Source: Yersinia kristensenii
Lineage (GTDB): Bacteria; Pseudomonadota; Gammaproteobacteria; Enterobacterales; Enterobacteriaceae
Assembly: GCF_900460525.1 (NCBI RefSeq)
Contig: NZ_UHIY01000001.1
Span: 3,100,001-3,164,000 of the forward strand
DNA: 64,000 bases
Direction of reading: 5' to 3'
The first letter of the stretch is position 1, and every line of letters begins with the position of its first letter. The notes below the pieces were generated by a model. That model was given only the letters and a program-made list of their open reading frames with translations, did no database searches and was not told the origin of the DNA. This document shows, piece after piece, positions 61,890 through 64,000 of the stretch. Made by a program: the position numbers and the translations under genes.

Positions 61890-62455
61890 GCCGATTTTTC
61901 CGGAGGTTTTGACTTCTTGTTTAATAGCGAATTCTTGTTTAATAGCGGTTTTTTGTTTAAAAGATAGGTATTCAGGAGTTGGCGAAAATCAGCCGGCTTT
62001 CCTGTGTCAGACGACAGCGCGGTACTGGTTTCGTCAACCGGAGGGCGCTCCAGTGTATGGAGCGGCGTCACTTGTTGGGCGGTAACACCCAAAACTAACC
62101 AAGTGTTGTCGACTTCGACAATGACCACCCGCTCGCGCTGGCCGACTTGACAACTGGCCCGCACATTCAATAGCTTATTGTTGCGAGCCTGTGGCGCAAA
62201 ACCTAAGCGGCGCACCAGCCAGGCGGCAAATAAAATCAACAGCAAAATCCCCCCCAACACACTGCCGACTTGGGTCAACACTGATCCTGCGGGCATCGCC
62301 GGGGCTGTTTGTTGCGTAGCGATGCCGGGGTGGCTGGCCGCAAACCCGGTGACAGGCGTTTGCGGCGAGGTCACCGAAGTATTAGTTGCGACCGGAGTAT
62401 CCGTTGTCGATGCTGATTCAGTTGATGTTATTGCCACCGTTTGTGCTGCGGTCAT
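61886..62455 (-). CDS. fliO: Flagellar protein FliO
   Basis: A 189-residue single-pass membrane protein that helps assemble FliP. The N-terminal ~75 residues are Ser/Thr/Ala-rich and periplasmic. One membrane segment is near 80-100 ([20 protein letters not shown]), then a cytoplasmic SH3-like domain ([20 protein letters not shown]). It ends in a short repeated run of NKK/LLNK units. Longer than E. coli FliO (121 residues). Confidence 0.9.
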   Translation of the reverse strand: MTAAQTVAITSTESASTTDTPVATNTSVTSPQTPVTGFAASHPGIATQQTAPAMPAGSVLTQVGSVLGGILLLILFAAWLVRRLGFAPQARNNKLLNVRASCQVGQRERVVIVEVDNTWLVLGVTAQQVTPLHTLERPPVDETSTALSSDTGKPADFRQLLNTYLLNKKPLLNKNSLLNKKSKPPEKSA

Positions 62456-62871
62456 TAGCGGCTCAGACGACGCATACGTTCTGATGGGGTAATAATGTCA
62501 GTGATGCGCACGCCGTATTTATCCGCCACCACCACCACTTCACCCTGTGCAATCAGGTAACCATTAATCAGAATATCCAAAGGTTCGCCCGCCAGACCAT
62601 CAAGGGAAACGACTGAGCCTTGAGACAGGCGCAGTAATTCTTTGATAGTCATTTTGGTGCGACCCAGTTCGACAGTCAGTTTTACCGGAATATCGAGAAT
62701 CAAATCGATATCTTGCAGGTTACCCAGCCCGTCGGGTGCTTCCAGTGATTTAAATACGCCTTCGGTAGTGGCCGCTGGCTTTTCCGTTGCCTGTTGCTCA
62801 TTAAACGCATCAGCCCACAGGTCATCCACGGATTCCTTTCCATCATCAGACGGAAACTTAGGGTCACTCAT
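62455..62871 (-). CDS. fliN: Flagellar switch protein FliN
   Basis: A 138-residue C-ring component; the SpoA domain LDIPVKLTVELGRTKMTIKE and KYGVRITDIITPSERMRRLS is nearly identical to E. coli. Start: ATG 62871 (MSDPKFPSDDGKE) with GAGGA upstream, inside the fliM end; an in-frame earlier codon at 62886 is less likely. Confidence 0.96.
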   Translation of the reverse strand: MSDPKFPSDDGKESVDDLWADAFNEQQATEKPAATTEGVFKSLEAPDGLGNLQDIDLILDIPVKLTVELGRTKMTIKELLRLSQGSVVSLDGLAGEPLDILINGYLIAQGEVVVVADKYGVRITDIITPSERMRRLSR

Positions 62872-63868
62872 TGGGCTGTTCCTCATTCAGAGCATTCAAA
62901 ATAGGGTTAATCAAATGTTCAACACGTAGGGCATATTGCCCGTTTAATGTCCCGTACTGACTGGTCAGCACTGGCACGCCGTCGACATGCGCGATCAGTC
63001 GTTCAGGTTTATCTATCGGTAAAACATCCCCCGGTTGTAGCTTGAGTATCTGCGACAATCTCAGTGGAATATCGACGAAGTTCGCCACCAGTTCCAGCTC
63101 GGAATGCTGAACTTGCTTGACCAGCGTTTCACGCCAATGGCTGTCTTCCTGACGGGAATTTTCCAGTGGTGGGTTGGTCAGCAGTTCGCGCAGCGGCTCA
63201 ATCATGGCAAACGGAATACAGATATTAAACTCACCACTCAACGCGCCGATTTCTACCTGGAAAGGGGTCGTGACCACGATGTCGTTGGGGGAGGTGGTGA
63301 TATTGGTAAATTTCACCTGTATTTCAGAACGGACATATTCCACATCAATTTTATAGATGGGAGCCCAGGCATCACGGTATGCATCCAGCGCCAGCCGTAG
63401 CATCCGGTTAATCACGCGTTGTTCTGTGTGGGTAAACTCGCGCCCTTCCACTTTTGTTGGGAAACGGCCATCACCACCAAACAAGTTATCAACGGCAATA
63501 AAGACCAAACTTGGGGCGAAAACGAACAGCGCCGTGCCGCGCAACGGTTTCAAATGTATCAAGTTGAGGTTGGTCGGCACCGGCAAGTTACGAGCAAAAT
63601 CATGATATGGCTGGATTTTTATCGGGCCAACCGTGATGTCCGGGCTGCGGCGCAACAGGTTAAATAACCCCATCCGGAACTGACGGGCAAACCGCTCATT
63701 AATTATCTCCAGCGCATGCAGGCGCTCACGCACTACACGTCGCTGGGTTGTCGGATCATAAGGCTTAACGTCTGTTTCGCTTCCAGTGACAGCTTCGGGT
63801 TCATCACCCCCGCTGTCACCGTTTAACAGTGCGTCAATCTCTGCTTGTGAAAGAATGCTATCGCCCAT
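62864..63868 (-). CDS. fliM: Flagellar switch protein FliM
   Basis: A 334-residue C-ring component. The N-terminal CheY-P-binding peptide is DSILSQAEIDALLNGDSG; the middle domain has GGDGRFP and the C-terminal SpoA domain binds FliN. Same length as the E. coli protein. Overlaps fliN by 8 bp. Confidence 0.97.
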   Translation of the reverse strand: MGDSILSQAEIDALLNGDSGGDEPEAVTGSETDVKPYDPTTQRRVVRERLHALEIINERFARQFRMGLFNLLRRSPDITVGPIKIQPYHDFARNLPVPTNLNLIHLKPLRGTALFVFAPSLVFIAVDNLFGGDGRFPTKVEGREFTHTEQRVINRMLRLALDAYRDAWAPIYKIDVEYVRSEIQVKFTNITTSPNDIVVTTPFQVEIGALSGEFNICIPFAMIEPLRELLTNPPLENSRQEDSHWRETLVKQVQHSELELVANFVDIPLRLSQILKLQPGDVLPIDKPERLIAHVDGVPVLTSQYGTLNGQYALRVEHLINPILNALNEEQPNE

Positions 63869-63873
63869 AATGA

Positions 63874-64000
63874 TTATCGCAATATAAATGCGGTAAACAG
63901 CACATCGCTGACTACCTGATTAGGTTGACCTTTAACCATTGGCGGGCTAAGAACGTTTTTAATTTCACCGACTAAGCGCTGTTTGCCTTCTTCGTTCGCC
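63874..64000 (-). CDS. fliL: Flagellar basal body protein FliL, C-terminal fragment
   Basis: The last 41 residues of FliL are visible, ending [17 protein letters not shown] as in E. coli. The gene continues beyond the right edge. Stop 5 bp before the fliM start. Confidence 0.9.
   Translation of the reverse strand, partial: ANEEGKQRLVGEIKNVLSPPMVKGQPNQVVSDVLFTAFILR

Overview
The window reads as a chromosomal segment of a Yersinia species of the enterocolitica group. The grounds are the enterobacterial flagellar/chemotaxis gene order, a Yersinia-type AppA phytase, a Kdo hydroxylase, a PhoP-type mgtCB locus and several ERIC (IRU) elements. The species is inferred from family resemblance only; no search was run.

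Layout. 1-12 kb: metabolic and envelope genes, namely the 5' part of glgC, appA phytase, ydfZ-like, kdoO, an Lrp/AsnC regulator, ylaC, a PIG3-type quinone oxidoreductase, and a lacZ-lacI pair with a recognisable lac operator but no permease. 12-15 kb: a cold-shock protein, dsrB and an orphan chemoreceptor. 15.3-19.4 kb: mgtC-mgtB behind a long leader with a PhoP box, two short ORFs and alternative hairpins. 19.4-21 kb: curA and uspC.

From 22 to 64 kb the window is mostly the motility regulon. It holds flhDC (with CRP and RcsAB-type sites), motAB-cheAW, tsr and a second receptor, cheRBYZ, flhBAE, flgNM/flgA against flgBCDEFGHIJ-KL, and the distal part of the fliL-R operon on the minus strand. 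Sigma-28 promoters are legible before tsr, flgM and flgKL, and a weaker one lies before the orphan receptor.

Two unrelated units interrupt the motility locus. Between cheW and tsr lies a compact minus-strand seven-gene sulfur operon (27983-34388): EpsC-type serine acetyltransferase, CysM-like synthase, JAMM protease, ThiS/CysO-like sulfur carrier, MoeZ-like E1 with rhodanese, a Family 2A encapsulin shell and a cysteine desulfurase with an N-terminal extension that looks like an encapsulin-targeting domain. Read together, these encode a protein-thiocarboxylate route to cysteine coupled to an encapsulated desulfurase. This is the most interesting system in the window. Between cheZ and flhB lies a leaderless subtilisin-family protease.

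Smaller finds are a 51-residue signal-peptide-bearing ORF convergent with flhE, four ERIC copies (two degenerate) inside the motility locus, and a LacI lacking the tetramerisation helix.
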